Shown: positions 42,257 to 56,226, counted from the first letter of the stretch. The stretch: DNA of 64,000 bases from Pandoraea eparura (GCF_902459725.1 NZ_CABPSH010000007.1:62001-126000); one strand, 5' to 3'. Program-made: numbers and translations. Notes: generated by a model not told the origin, from the sequence alone.

Positions 42257-44362
42257 TCAGGCGCCCGAGGACGACGGCGTTTTGTTCGCACCGCCCGCGA
42301 GCATGGCCTTGAGGCTGGCAAGTCGGTCCTTCGGCGACATGGGCGCGTCTTCGGGCGGTGGGGGCGGTGCTTCGTCGAGTTGCATCTCGGGCACGAAGCG
42401 CGAGACCTCGCACGAATAGGTTTCGCGCGCTCGCTTGCGTTTCTTGCACCACGACAGTTGCAGCGAGCGCTGCGCCCGCGTGATGCCGACGTACATCAGT
42501 CGGCGCTCTTCCTCGATCTTCTCGGCGGTGACTTCCTCGTCTTCGCGTAGGTGCGGCAGGATGCCTTCTTCCACGCCGACAAGAAACACGTGGGGATACT
42601 CCAGCCCCTTCGAGGCGTGCAGGGTCGACAGGCGCACGGCATCCGGATCGTCGCCGTCGCGGCCTTCGAGCATCGACATCAGCGCGATGGTCTGCGTGAG
42701 CTCCATCAAGCTCTTGCCGTCGTCGTCGAGGCCGTCGGCGTTGTCGAAGCCGGTGGTTTGCGCCTCGTCGCCGCGCGTGCCCTTGCGCTTCATCCATTCG
42801 AGGAATTCGAGCACGGTCGTCCAGCGCGATTGCGCCTGGCGCTCGTCGAACGTGTCGTATAGATACGCTTCGTAGTGGATCCCTTCCATCAGGTCGTCGA
42901 TGACCTCGTTGGCCGGGTCGCGCGGCGCGCGCGCCGCAATGCGCTGGATGAAGTCGCAAAACGCGCGCAGCGGTTCGAGCTGACGCGGTTGCAGCCGCGC
43001 TTCGACCGCGCCCATGTAGACGGCCTCGAACAGCGATACCTTGGCCTGTCCCGCGAAGCTGCCGAGCACTTCGAGCGTGGTGCTGCCCACCCCGCGGCGC
43101 GGCGTGGTCACGGCACGGATGAATGCGGGATCGTCGTCAGGGTTGGCCAGCAGCCGCAGGTACGCGCACAGATCCTTGATTTCCGCCTTGTCGAAGAACG
43201 ACTGGCCGCCGGAGAGCACGTAGGGAATCCGCTCGCGCCGCAGCACCTGCTCGAAGATGCGCGCCTGATGGTTGCCGCGATAGAGAATGGCGTAATCGCG
43301 AAACTCCGCACGCCGCTCGAACTTGTGCGCCGACAGGCGAAACACCACCGACTCGGCTTCGTGCTCTTCGTCGTTCATTGCCGTGACCGTGATCGGATCG
43401 CCCAGACCGTGCTCGCTCCACAGCTTCTTCTCGAAGAGTTTCGGATTCTTCGCAATGACGTTGTTCGCCGCCGTCAGAATGCGCGACGTCGACCGGTAGT
43501 TCTGCTCCAGCTTGATGACCTTGAGCGTCGGGAAATCGACCTGCAGCTGCTTGAGGTTCTCCAGCGTCGCGCCGCGCCAGCCGTAGATCGCCTGATCGTC
43601 GTCGCCCACGGCGGTGAAGGCCGCGCGCGGACCCGCGAGCAGCTTGAGCAGCAGGTACTGGCAGGTGTTGGTGTCCTGATACTCGTCGATGAGCAGGTAG
43701 CGCAGCTTGTTCTGCCAGCGCTCGCGCACTTCCTCGTCGCGCTCGAAAAGCTGGGCCGGCAGACGGATCAGGTCGTCGAAATCGACCGCCTGGTAGGCCT
43801 GCAACGTGGCCATGTAATTGCGATAGACAAGGGCGGCCTGATGCTCGTCGGCCGTCTCGGCGGCGGCCAGCGCCGTCTCGGGCGTGACCAGCCCATTCTT
43901 CCAGAGCGAGATGGCGGTCTGCACGCCGCGAATCATCTGCTTGTCGGTGGTACCCAACTGCTCCTGAATCAGCCCGAAACAGTCATCGGCGTCGAGAATC
44001 GAGAACTGCGGCTTCAGCCCGACGTGCTCCGCCTCGCGCCGCAGGATCTGCACACCCAACGAGTGGAACGTGCAAATCGTGAGTTGGTTGACCGGCACCT
44101 TGCGGCCTTCCTTGCCCGGCGTGGTGAGCAGCTTGCCTTCGAGCTGCTTGGCCACGCGCTCGCGCATTTCGGCGGCGGCCTTGTTTGTGAAAGTGACCGC
44201 CGCGATGTGCTTTGGCTCGAACCCCTTGGTCTCGATCAGCCACGCAATCTTTTGCGTGATGACGCGTGTCTTGCCGCTGCCCGCCCCGGCCAGCACGAGG
44301 CATGGGCCGTCGAAATAGCGCGTGGCTTCGTTCTGAGCAGGATTGAGCGGGAAGGAGGACAT
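42257..44362 (-). CDS. rep: Rep/UvrD-family ATP-dependent DNA helicase
   Basis: 701 residues with the SF1A motif set: Q-motif LNPAQNEATRYFDGP, Walker A LAGAGSGKT, motif Ia VTFTNKAAAEMRERV, motif II LIDEYQDT, motif III VGDDDQAIYGWRGA, motif IV LEQNYRS, motif V LSTLHASKGLEYPHVFL and motif VI EERRLMYVGITRAQ. Size and sequence are closer to Rep than UvrD. It unwinds DNA 3'-5' and helps replication forks pass protein blocks. The tail is Pro/Ser-rich. ATG 44362 has no evident Shine-Dalgarno sequence. Confidence 0.93.
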   Translation of the reverse strand: MSSFPLNPAQNEATRYFDGPCLVLAGAGSGKTRVITQKIAWLIETKGFEPKHIAAVTFTNKAAAEMRERVAKQLEGKLLTTPGKEGRKVPVNQLTICTFHSLGVQILRREAEHVGLKPQFSILDADDCFGLIQEQLGTTDKQMIRGVQTAISLWKNGLVTPETALAAAETADEHQAALVYRNYMATLQAYQAVDFDDLIRLPAQLFERDEEVRERWQNKLRYLLIDEYQDTNTCQYLLLKLLAGPRAAFTAVGDDDQAIYGWRGATLENLKQLQVDFPTLKVIKLEQNYRSTSRILTAANNVIAKNPKLFEKKLWSEHGLGDPITVTAMNDEEHEAESVVFRLSAHKFERRAEFRDYAILYRGNHQARIFEQVLRRERIPYVLSGGQSFFDKAEIKDLCAYLRLLANPDDDPAFIRAVTTPRRGVGSTTLEVLGSFAGQAKVSLFEAVYMGAVEARLQPRQLEPLRAFCDFIQRIAARAPRDPANEVIDDLMEGIHYEAYLYDTFDERQAQSRWTTVLEFLEWMKRKGTRGDEAQTTGFDNADGLDDDGKSLMELTQTIALMSMLEGRDGDDPDAVRLSTLHASKGLEYPHVFLVGVEEGILPHLREDEEVTAEKIEEERRLMYVGITRAQRSLQLSWCKKRKRARETYSCEVSRFVPEMQLDEAPPPPPEDAPMSPKDRLASLKAMLAGGANKTPSSSGA

Positions 44363-44570
44363 GGTGTGATGCGAAGGGGTGAAAACGGTGGCCGGCGAGG
44401 GCGAGTGCGCGGTGAGGACGGTGCGCGGCGACACGATGCCTTGGCAGGCGGTGGGCAAGTCTATCACGCGCACGCCGCCCGGCCGCGCACGCCCGACAGG
44501 CCTTGCGCGCAGGCCAACTGTGGGGCCGGCGCGACGCCACAGGCTGGCGTCGACGCGGGCCGGATGCCTA

Positions 44571-44576
44571 TAATGA
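44571..44576 (+). promoter_or_regulatory. Probable -10 box of the zinc-ribbon gene
   Basis: Perfect TATAAT 29 bases before the GTG start at 44605; no good -35 is visible at 16-18 bp spacing. Confidence 0.4.
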
Positions 44577-44604
44577 AAAACGTTGCCATCGTGGTGAGGT
44601 CGCC

Positions 44605-45447
44605 GTGCAATGTCCAACCTGTGGGACGAACAATGCGCCTCGCGCGAGGCGTTGTGAGCAGTGCGGCGCACGACTCCCGGATGCCGAACCCTCGGGTTGG
44701 GTCACCGGCGCGCTCGTGCTCGGCACGGCAGTGTTCGCCGCGATCGCCTTGCTCGGCATCTGGTGGAATCTGCGTGCCCCCTATGTGGATCCCACGCCCA
44801 GGCCGCCCGACGGGCTGAGCGTCACCCCTTTCAATACCGGTAATCACCCACCGACGGCCATCGCTTCCGGCGATACGGCATCGGCGAACGCCGGCCATGC
44901 GCCAGGCGAGGCGTCAGCCGCATTGGCGCAAGCCCAGGCGCTGGCGGCGGTGGATGCGGCCGCGTCCGGTGCGGCGGCCGACGTCGGGTCGGCGAGCCAG
45001 CCGGCGCCGCTCACCGCGTCGGCGGCTACCGCCGCGCTGACGGCTGCCGCCACGGCACCGTCACCGCCCGCCGCCAACCAAAATCCGCAGGACGACATGA
45101 TGCAGTGGCTCAGCCGCCGCGCAGGGGGTGGCGCGCCCGGCAATACCGCGCGTCCGGCGGCCAATGCCGATCTTCCCGCGCATTTCGACAACAGCGACAT
45201 TGGCCCGATCGCCGCCGAAACCCAGCCGCGGGCGGCATCGGCGGTATCCGCCATATCGGGGGTGCCATCGACGACGGTGGCGTCTCCGCCATCGGCGGCC
45301 AGCGCCGTGGCGGCGGCGCTGGCACAGTGCGACCGCTATCGCTGGTATGAGGTGATACCGAAGCAACGCTGTGTGTGGGCCGTGTGTAGTGGACGCTGGG
45401 GCAAGAACGGCTGCCCGGCAGGCACGAATCCTGGCGAGTCGCGCTGA
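44605..45447 (+). CDS. Zinc-ribbon single-span membrane protein
   Basis: 280 residues. The N-terminus is a zinc ribbon, CPTC (3-6) and CEQC (17-20). One transmembrane helix follows (about 33-53), then 170 residues of Ala/Ser/Pro-rich, probably disordered, sequence. The C-terminus has a Cys-rich compact motif (CDRYRWYEVIP, CVWAVCSGRWGKNGC). GTG 44605 is chosen because the zinc ribbon starts immediately. Topology suggests a cytoplasmic zinc sensor linked to a periplasmic disulfide module. Function unknown. Confidence 0.7.
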   Translation: MQCPTCGTNNAPRARRCEQCGARLPDAEPSGWVTGALVLGTAVFAAIALLGIWWNLRAPYVDPTPRPPDGLSVTPFNTGNHPPTAIASGDTASANAGHAPGEASAALAQAQALAAVDAAASGAAADVGSASQPAPLTASAATAALTAAATAPSPPAANQNPQDDMMQWLSRRAGGGAPGNTARPAANADLPAHFDNSDIGPIAAETQPRAASAVSAISGVPSTTVASPPSAASAVAAALAQCDRYRWYEVIPKQRCVWAVCSGRWGKNGCPAGTNPGESR

Positions 45448-45605
45448 CCGGCTCACGCTGTCGTCGCGATCAAAAAAATGCCTCTTTCCCCACGCGCCAT
45501 GAAAGGCGGGAAATGCCCGTCCGGCGGCATTCGACGCGGGTTCGCGCTCAGGCAGCCTGCGTCAAATTGACAGGCTTCGCCTTTCGCCGTAAAGTGCGCG
45601 AGCGT

Positions 45606-45836
45606 GGTCGGGAGAGCGCACCGGGAAGCACATGCCGGGGCCGCCGAAGGGGTAATACCCACAAACTCTCAGGCATCAAGGACCGTCCGCGCCGAAGGCA
45701 TTGCCTTCGATCTCTGGAGAGCGGTTGCGGCGTGCGTGGCACGCGGGCAACCCACCGAAGGGGCCGGCACGAGCGGCATGGCGCACAGCGCGCCGCACGC
45801 ACCGGGCAATCTCTCAGGTACCAAGGACAGAGGGGT
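45606..45836 (+). ncRNA. Tandem glycine riboswitch (two aptamers)
   Basis: Two copies of the gcvT aptamer core are readable. Aptamer 1 (about 45609-45690) has GGAGAGCGCACCGG, GCCGAAGGGG and AAACTCTCAGGCA then AAGGACCG. Aptamer 2 (about 45708-45836) has GGAGAGCGG, ACCGAAGGGG, and AATCTCTCAGGTACCAAGG then ACAGAGG. This is the standard cooperative double-aptamer form in front of gcvTHP. It occupies the 530-base region 45448-45977, which has no gene. Confidence 0.95.
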
Positions 45837-45922
45837 CATCTCGCCAACTGGCATTGCGCCGGGCACGTGCATACGCGCGCGCCAGACGCGGAAAGTGCCG
45901 GTCGTCGAGATGACCCCTTTTT
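45831..45922 (+). terminator. Riboswitch-linked terminator in the gcv leader
   Basis: A 13-bp perfect inverted repeat (45831-45843 and 45906-45918) is followed by TTTTT. The left arm overlaps the 3' strand of the second aptamer's closing helix, so glycine binding and terminator formation are mutually exclusive. That predicts an ON switch: glycine frees transcription into gcvT. Confidence 0.8.
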
Positions 45923-45977
45923 GCATGGTCGGACGATGGTTTCCGACATGCCTGACCCCTGATGCCTTGATGCCCCG

Positions 45978-47084
45978 ATGACCGAACTCAAACGCACTCC
46001 GCTCAACGATACGCACCGCGCCGCGGGCGCCCGCATGGTCGATTTCGGCGGCTGGGACATGCCCGTGAACTACGGCTCCCAGATCGAAGAACACAACGCC
46101 GTGCGCACCGATGCCGGCATGTTCGACGTCTCGCACATGTGCGTGGTCGATCTGCATGGCCCGAGCTGCCGCGAATTCCTGCGCTACGCCGTTGCCAACA
46201 ACGTCGACAAGCTGCAAACCCCGGGCAAGGCGCTCTACACCTGCATGCTCAACCCGAGCGGTGGCGTGATCGACGACCTCATCATCTATTTCATCGCCGA
46301 AGACTGGTTCCGCGTGGTGGTCAACGCCGGCACGGCCGACAAGGATCTCGCCTGGATCGGCCAGCTCAACGCGCACGGCGATTACAGCCTGACGATCATT
46401 CCGCGCCGCGATCTGTCGATCGTGGCGGTCCAGGGACCGAACGCCCGCGCCAAGGTGTGGCAGGCGGTGTCGGGCAGTCAGGCCGCGAGCGAAGCGCTCA
46501 AGCCGTTCAATGCCGCCTTCGCCAAGGACACCGCGTTCGGCGAGCTGATGATCGCGCGCACCGGCTACACCGGCGAAGACGGCTTCGAAGTGATCGTGAA
46601 CGCCGATCACGTGGCCGCACTGTGGAACGCGCTGGTCGCCGCGGGCGTGCGCCCGGCCGGACTGGGCGCGCGCGACACGCTGCGTCTGGAAGCCGGTATG
46701 AACCTGTACGGTCAGGACATGGACGACGACGTGTCGCCGCTCGACGCCGGCCTGGGCTGGACCGTCGAGAAGGAGAGCGACCGCACGTTCGTCGGCAAGG
46801 ACTCGCTGCTCTCGCGCGGCCAGACGTGGCGCTTCGCGGGCCTCGTGCTCGACGGCAAAGGCGGCGTGCTGCGCGCGCATCAGGTCGTGGTGACCGAGGC
46901 GGGCGATGGCGAAATCACCAGCGGCACGTTCAGCCCGAGCCTGCAGCAATCGATCGCGTTTGCCCGTCTGCCGAAGGGCGTGCCGGACGGCGCCACCGTC
47001 CACGTGCAAATTCGTGACAAGCAATTGCCCGCACGTGTGGTCAAATTACCGTTCGTGCGTCACGGCAAGGCCGTGGTGGCCTGA
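45978..47084 (+). CDS. gcvT: GcvT, glycine cleavage system T protein (aminomethyltransferase)
   Basis: 368 residues, usual length. It opens [20 protein letters not shown] and has [31 protein letters not shown] (folate-site Asp), and [16 protein letters not shown]. It moves the lipoyl-bound aminomethyl group to tetrahydrofolate, releasing ammonia. First gene of gcvTHP behind the glycine riboswitch. Confidence 0.97.
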   Translation: MTELKRTPLNDTHRAAGARMVDFGGWDMPVNYGSQIEEHNAVRTDAGMFDVSHMCVVDLHGPSCREFLRYAVANNVDKLQTPGKALYTCMLNPSGGVIDDLIIYFIAEDWFRVVVNAGTADKDLAWIGQLNAHGDYSLTIIPRRDLSIVAVQGPNARAKVWQAVSGSQAASEALKPFNAAFAKDTAFGELMIARTGYTGEDGFEVIVNADHVAALWNALVAAGVRPAGLGARDTLRLEAGMNLYGQDMDDDVSPLDAGLGWTVEKESDRTFVGKDSLLSRGQTWRFAGLVLDGKGGVLRAHQVVVTEAGDGEITSGTFSPSLQQSIAFARLPKGVPDGATVHVQIRDKQLPARVVKLPFVRHGKAVVA

Positions 47085-47162
47085 GCAAGATCGGCGCCAC
47101 GGTGCGGCGACACGAATTACCGATAACCGAATACCCCAAACACTGAATCCCGGAGCGTCAAC

Positions 47163-47546
47163 ATGGCGAATATCCCCGATAACCTGAAGTACACCGAGTC
47201 CGACGAATGGGCCCGCCTCGAAGCCGACGGCACCGTGACCGTGGGCATTACCGATTTCGCACAGGAATCCCTGGGCGACATCGTGTTCGTCGAACTGCCG
47301 GACACCGGCCGGGTCGTGGCGGCCGACGAAGCCTCGGCCGTGATCGAGTCGGTCAAGGCCGCGGCCGACGTGCACACGCCGGTGAGCGGCGAGATCCTCG
47401 AGACCAACACCGAAGTGTCCGGCTCGCCCGACCTGGTCAACACCGACGCCTACGGCAACTGGCTGTTCCGTGTGAAGCCGTCGAACCCGGCCGAGCTGGA
47501 CAAGCTGCTGGGCGCCGAACAATACGCCAAGAAAATCGGCGGCTGA
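47163..47546 (+). CDS. gcvH: GcvH, lipoyl carrier protein of glycine cleavage
   Basis: 127 residues. The lipoylated lysine is K65 in [18 protein letters not shown], and the start [18 protein letters not shown] is canonical. It shuttles the aminomethyl group between P, T and L proteins. 78 bases after gcvT. Confidence 0.98.
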   Translation: MANIPDNLKYTESDEWARLEADGTVTVGITDFAQESLGDIVFVELPDTGRVVAADEASAVIESVKAAADVHTPVSGEILETNTEVSGSPDLVNTDAYGNWLFRVKPSNPAELDKLLGAEQYAKKIGG

Positions 47547-47644
47547 TGCCCCGGACGGTGCCGCGAGACCTTTGGTTCGCGCGGCACCGTCCCGGCTGCC
47601 ACCCCCCGCCGTCACTTGCCGTGATCGAACGAGAGATTTGACCC

Positions 47645-50572
<2,928 letters not shown>

Positions 50573-50594
50573 GCGTCGCGAAAGCTTGGCAGAC

Positions 50595-50627
50595 AGGGGC
50601 TGGCAGACACGTTGCCGGCCCCTTTTT
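50595..50627 (+). terminator. Rho-independent terminator after gcvP
   Basis: An 11-bp stem with one G-T wobble (arms 50595-50605 and 50613-50623) followed by TTTTT. Confidence 0.87.
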
Positions 50628-50710
50628 GTCTTTATGGATGTCACGCGAATGCGCCGGTCGGGAGGCATTCGTCGCGTCACCGCTACGTTTCAGAACTTCA
50701 GGAAAGCCCC

Positions 50711-52120
<1,410 letters not shown>

Positions 52121-52140
52121 TTTTTCGGAAGGCGATGCGT

Positions 52141-52175
52141 AAGCTGCGTGGCGAAAGTCACGCAGCTTTTTCTTT
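52141..52175 (+). terminator. Rho-independent terminator of sdaA
   Basis: 10-bp stem AAGCTGCGTG/CACGCAGCTT with loop GCGAAAGT and a following T-rich run. The stem sequence is akin to those after the two PilV-like genes and the symporter. Confidence 0.9.
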
Positions 52176-52334
52176 TTGCGGCTCGGCTTCCGTATCTGCG
52201 ACTGGCGATCAACCTTATCGGCCAATTCCCAACCCCGAAAAAATTGGCACCACTCAGAATGTCACCTTTTAACGCTGCTGCAACCGCCGATACACGACGC
52301 GACGCGTTTGCCAGCGGTTTCGAGGGGCATGTCA

Positions 52335-54152
52335 ATGCGAAGAAAACAGTCCGGCATCTTTCTGATCTCAGCCGCCATCGCCGTGGCGGTGACCGGCATG
52401 CTGCTGACGTTCTGGGGCGTCAATTACACGCGGCAGTTGCGCGTGGAGCGCGCGGAGCGCATCGGTGAATCGTTGAAGATCATGGGCGACGCGACGCAGA
52501 GTTTCGCGGTGACGTATCACGACCGGCTGAACAAGCTGTTCGAGCACAACGAGCCGTTCATCATCGACGGCGTTCAGTTCACGAGGGAGGGTGCCGCACC
52601 GCGCGTGGTGGGCAATTTGACGGCGGAGAACCTGATCAAGGTCATGAACGTTCGCGGGGCGGCAAGCAAACCGCCGAATGGCATGGGAGAGTATGCGATT
52701 CGCGTGTATGAAGACTGTATCGACAAGCAGTGCGATATCAAGACGCTCGTGTATCTCACTCAGCCGATCAAGCGCGCCTATTCGGACGCGCCCGACTACG
52801 ATGCGGCCGCGACCGCGATGCGAAAAATCGGCGCGCTGGGAGGCATATCGCGACAAAACGCGCCGGATCAATTTCACTTTCTCGATAACGATGGGTCGGA
52901 ACGCAGTGTGCTGAATCCGGGCGGGCAACCGGGCCTGATCGCCGTGCGCGGCGGCCACCAGACGAGTGCGATGGACACCCTGCTCAGCCTCGATGGACGT
53001 AAATCAATGACGGGGAATCTTAACCTGGCGGATAAAAGCCGAGGTGCAAATGGTTCGGTGACCCATCACGATATTGTCGGCGCGGGCAATATTGACGGGA
53101 CGGGGACGCTGAAGATGGCGAGTCTTGATGTGGGGGCCGCGTCTATCAAGGGCACGCTGAATATGGAGTCGAAGCAGCACAACAGGCGCGTCAATAACGA
53201 CATTGTCAATGCGGGCAATATCGAAGGGACGGGGCAATTGAAAATGGCTGGCATTAAGGTGGAGAGTGCAACTGTAGGTGCCTTGAGGGCCACTGAGGGC
53301 GCAACGTTCAGCGGCAATCTGAATCTGGAAGACAACGACATTGACCGCGCCAATTCTGTGAAAGCGAGATCCGTTAAGGCGAGCAACGTAGAGTCGCGAT
53401 CGCTGAAATCGACGTCGGGCGTGGTCGAGCTCGGCGACGCGGTTGTCGAAGGGACGCAGTGTGACGTGTGGGGACTCGGTCGGGACGGCGCGGGAAGAAT
53501 CCTGTCCTGCCAACAGGATAAGGACACGTCGTGGAAGTGGAAGCTTTCGATGCAATCCGCACCCGTGACCAAGGACGACGTGCCCCAGCCCGTGGTGGAA
53601 CAAATCATCAACGATAATCGCGGCAGCGGCTTGTACATCTCCAGCTTCACAATATCTAGCCCCAGGCAGGGCAAGGACGCGGTTGGGTTTCCGCTTCTCC
53701 TCGGCAGCAAAGGGGGGGTGTGCAAGGCTGAGAACGGTGCCTTTGTCAGGGTTGATGATTACTGGGAAACGGGGCGCCGGGACAGTTGGGGTTACGAGCA
53801 GGTGGGATTCCAACTCCAGCGTGGCCAGGGAACGGGGCGGATGATGTGCCTGACAACGGGCCGTATTGCACAGCCGCAGCATGGTGGCTACGAGCTTGAG
53901 AGGAACAGCACCACGAGGAGCCGTATAGGCGCTCGTTTCTTCATCGTCCGTTGGGCGAGGGGGGCGAAACTCGATGGCTCGAGTGGCTATTCCGGCGACT
54001 TTGGCTCCTATTATTACGTGCCTCAGGGACATGCGGACTTCGATGCCGAATTGCGCAAATTCTTGATGATGCGTAATTCGGCATCGCCGGTGCCTGCAGG
54101 CGGTGTGGATACGGTGCAATCCAACAACGGGGCGTGGCGATCGCTATTCTGA
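52335..54152 (+). CDS. PilV-like pilus tip adhesin, copy 1
   Basis: 605 residues. The N-terminus MRRKQSGIFLISAAIAVAVTG is prepilin-like (a Gly before a hydrophobic helix, 8-28) but lacks the usual Glu at +5. Residues 35-235 match the shufflon-protein N-terminal domain (LIAVRGGHQTSAMDTLLSL, SMTGNLNL). Next come short repeats (AGNIDGTGTLKMASLDV, AGNIEGTGQLKMAGIKV) likely forming a beta-solenoid, then a Cys motif (GRDGAGRILSCQ) and a unique C-terminus (about 410-605). PilV proteins sit at the tip of type IVb pili and decide receptor binding. ATG 52335 follows GAGGGG. Confidence 0.75.
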   Translation: MRRKQSGIFLISAAIAVAVTGMLLTFWGVNYTRQLRVERAERIGESLKIMGDATQSFAVTYHDRLNKLFEHNEPFIIDGVQFTREGAAPRVVGNLTAENLIKVMNVRGAASKPPNGMGEYAIRVYEDCIDKQCDIKTLVYLTQPIKRAYSDAPDYDAAATAMRKIGALGGISRQNAPDQFHFLDNDGSERSVLNPGGQPGLIAVRGGHQTSAMDTLLSLDGRKSMTGNLNLADKSRGANGSVTHHDIVGAGNIDGTGTLKMASLDVGAASIKGTLNMESKQHNRRVNNDIVNAGNIEGTGQLKMAGIKVESATVGALRATEGATFSGNLNLEDNDIDRANSVKARSVKASNVESRSLKSTSGVVELGDAVVEGTQCDVWGLGRDGAGRILSCQQDKDTSWKWKLSMQSAPVTKDDVPQPVVEQIINDNRGSGLYISSFTISSPRQGKDAVGFPLLLGSKGGVCKAENGAFVRVDDYWETGRRDSWGYEQVGFQLQRGQGTGRMMCLTTGRIAQPQHGGYELERNSTTRSRIGARFFIVRWARGAKLDGSSGYSGDFGSYYYVPQGHADFDAELRKFLMMRNSASPVPAGGVDTVQSNNGAWRSLF

Positions 54153-54179
54153 TGCGGCTCACAGCGCCTCGTCATCGCT

Positions 54180-54203
54180 GAAATGTGAAGAAGCCGCGTG
54201 ACG
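54180..54203 (+). repeat. Half of a broken terminator hairpin, copy of 56227-56250
   Basis: 24 bases differing at 3 positions from the segment downstream of the symporter gene. There it forms the left arm of a terminator; here the right arm is missing because an IS3-type end begins four bases later. Confidence 0.7.
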
Positions 54204-54206
54204 AAA

Positions 54207-54390
54207 TGAACTGCACCCCAAAAGTTGGACACCGTTCTAAACTTTGGGGTGTTTTTCTTGAGCAAATACGACGAATGGTTTAAGCGTTCGGTCGTCGACG
54301 ATTACGACTGCAGTGGCGACGGCTCTGGCGAGGTAGCCAGACGCCACGGCCTTGACCACAGCACGGTACGTAAGTGGGTAGCGACCTAAC
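54207..54390 (+). mobile_element. Left-end remnant of an IS3-family insertion sequence
   Basis: Begins TGAACTGCACCCCAAAAG, typical of the terminal repeat of IS3/IS150-group elements, followed by the start of orfA. The element breaks off after about 180 bases; orfB and the right end are gone. The IS end contains a 12-bp hairpin (54214-54226 with 54239-54251) plus TTTTT, which can itself terminate transcription. The exact right boundary is not visible. Confidence 0.82.
54258..54389 (+). pseudogene. Truncated IS3-type transposase OrfA
   Basis: A 43-residue frame, SKYDEWFKRSVVDDY then EVARRHGLDHSTVRKWVAT, is the helix-turn-helix start of an IS3/IS911-type OrfA. A stop follows where the family normally goes on for another 50 or more residues. 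TTG-initiated and non-functional. Confidence 0.8.
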
Positions 54391-54505
54391 ATCGCGCTAC
54401 ATTGATTGTGTCGGCCCTTTGCCATCTGCCGGCGGCCCCGGGCGGCCATATGCATACGGTGAACGCATCCGGCTGGCAAGGCGTCCGAGTCTGTCCTGCG
54501 GCATT

Positions 54506-54568
54506 CCCGTGACTGACACATCACCGACACATACCTCGGCTAACCTGCTGGCCGATGTCTCCTTGCCT
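54506..54568. repeat. Shared block downstream of PilV-like copy 1
   Basis: About 60 bases with the same order and spacing of motifs as 58143-58205: GTGACTGACAC, CCGA, GGCT, GCCGAT and TCTCCTT. Both blocks follow a PilV-like gene. It may be a remnant of the duplication or a small regulatory/RNA element. Confidence 0.6.
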
Positions 54569-54576
54569 TGTCTTTG

Positions 54577-54607
54577 AGCCGCTCGGTGTTTGCCGGGCGG
54601 CTTTTTT
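54577..54607 (+). terminator. Rho-independent terminator upstream of the symporter gene
   Basis: 10-bp stem with one wobble (arms 54577-54586 and 54593-54602) followed by six T residues. It insulates the symporter from upstream transcription. Confidence 0.85.
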
Positions 54608-54744
54608 CTTGTCACGCACTTGCGTATGGGAATCGACGGAAAGTCCTGGCGGCCGCTATCGCGCCGGGTCAAATCTTGAGATTCTTCGTCGCTTGCCCCT
54701 GGCGTTACGGGGCCGACAAGTGGTTGCGACAGGAGACATGTGAC

Positions 54745-56181
54745 ATGGAGCGTTGGCTCAAGCCGTTAGTCGATACCGTCGGTGGGGTGCTGTCGGGATA
54801 CCCCCTCGTGATTGCCTTGTTGGGCGCGGGACTCTATTTCACCGTCCGGTTCGGCGGCATTCAGATTCGCGCGCTCTGGCACAGCATTTGTCTGTTGCGC
54901 ACGTCGGGAAGTGCGTCCGGCATCTCGCCATTTCAGGCATTTGCCACGGGATTGGCGAGCCGTGTCGGGACCGGCAACATCGCCGGGGTGGCGGTCGCGC
55001 TGACCATCGGCGGGCCGGGTGCCATCTTCTGGATGTGGATGACGGCGCTGCTTGGCATGGCGTCGGCATTCGTCGAATCGACGCTTGCGCAGATCTTCAA
55101 GATTCCGCACCACGACAACACCTTCCGCGGTGGCCCGGCGTATTACATCCAGATGGGTCTCGGCTCGCGTAAATTCGGCATTCTCTTTGCGCTGGCGCTG
55201 CTGTTCACCTTTGGTTTTGCACTCAACTCCGTGCAGACGCACTCGATTGCCGAAGCGCTCGAGGCGTCGTTCGGCTGGGAGCGCACATGGATCGGCATTG
55301 CATTGGTATTGATGACGGCACCGATCATCTACGGCGGCGTGCGGCGCGTAGCGCGCTTTGCGCAATGGATTGTGCCGGTGATGGCGATCGCCTATCTCGC
55401 GCTTGCCGTGTACGTCTGCATCGTGAACATCGACCAGATTCCCGTCGTGATGTCGATGATTCTGCGTCACGCGTTCGGGCTTGAGCCCGCCGCAGGCGGC
55501 ATCGCCGGTTATGCCGTGAGTCAAGCGGTGCTGATGGGCGTGAAGCGCGGTCTCTTCTCCAACGAAGCGGGCATGGGCAGCGCGCCCAACGCGGCAGCGG
55601 TGGCGACGACCCGGCATCCGGTGCAGCAAGGACTGTTGCAGATGCTTGGTGTGTTCTTCGACACGATCGTCGTATGCTCGGCTACGGCGTTCATGATTCT
55701 GCTGTCCGGCCAGTTCATCCCCGGTGCCGCGCCAGAAGGTGCCGTGCTCACACAACGCGCACTGGCAGCGCACGTGGGCAATTGGGCGGTCATTTTCACC
55801 GGGATCACCGTGTTTTTCCTCGCTTACTCGAGTGTGCTGGGCAACTACGCGTATGCCGAAGTGAACATGGATTACCTGACGCAACGTCCGTGGCTTCTCA
55901 ATATCTTCCGCGCGCTGGTGCTGCTGGCCGTGATGCTGGGCTCCGTGGCGAGCCTGCCGTTGGTGTGGAGCTTCGCAGATGTCGGTACGGCCTTGATGGC
56001 ATTCATCAATCTGGTCGCCATTGGCATGCTGATGAAGTATGCGTTGATCGCGTGGCGTGACTATCAGGTGCAGCGCAGGGCGGGCATTGCCGAACCCGTC
56101 TTCACGCGCGACGTGTTGCCGCCGGAGATGCGAGAGCGTCTGTCAAAGGATGTCTGGCGCGCAGAGCCGGGGGAGCGTTGA
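54745..56181 (+). CDS. Sodium:alanine/glycine symporter (AGCS family)
   Basis: 478 residues, about 11 transmembrane helices. Family signatures: GLASRVGTGNIAGVAVALTI, GGPGAIFWMWMTALLGM, GVKRGLFSNEAGMGSAPNAAA and FFDTIVVCSATAFMIL. It imports alanine or glycine with Na+. Being close to the glycine-cleavage and serine-deaminase genes fits supply of glycine. ATG 54745 is preceded by AGGAGA 8 bases upstream. It lies between two PilV-like genes and has its own terminators. Confidence 0.93.
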   Translation: MERWLKPLVDTVGGVLSGYPLVIALLGAGLYFTVRFGGIQIRALWHSICLLRTSGSASGISPFQAFATGLASRVGTGNIAGVAVALTIGGPGAIFWMWMTALLGMASAFVESTLAQIFKIPHHDNTFRGGPAYYIQMGLGSRKFGILFALALLFTFGFALNSVQTHSIAEALEASFGWERTWIGIALVLMTAPIIYGGVRRVARFAQWIVPVMAIAYLALAVYVCIVNIDQIPVVMSMILRHAFGLEPAAGGIAGYAVSQAVLMGVKRGLFSNEAGMGSAPNAAAVATTRHPVQQGLLQMLGVFFDTIVVCSATAFMILLSGQFIPGAAPEGAVLTQRALAAHVGNWAVIFTGITVFFLAYSSVLGNYAYAEVNMDYLTQRPWLLNIFRALVLLAVMLGSVASLPLVWSFADVGTALMAFINLVAIGMLMKYALIAWRDYQVQRRAGIAEPVFTRDVLPPEMRERLSKDVWRAEPGER

Positions 56182-56226
56182 TAGCGGCCCTGCACAACAG
56201 GCACCACCAGGATTGTGCGGTTGGTC

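Noticed and set aside
53070-53250. Repeats in PilV-like copy 1 as a CRISPR or shufflon array
   Set aside because: The repeats are in-frame coding repeats of 13-15 residues with variation, without spacers or inverted sfx-type sites, and no Rci recombinase or Cas gene is present.
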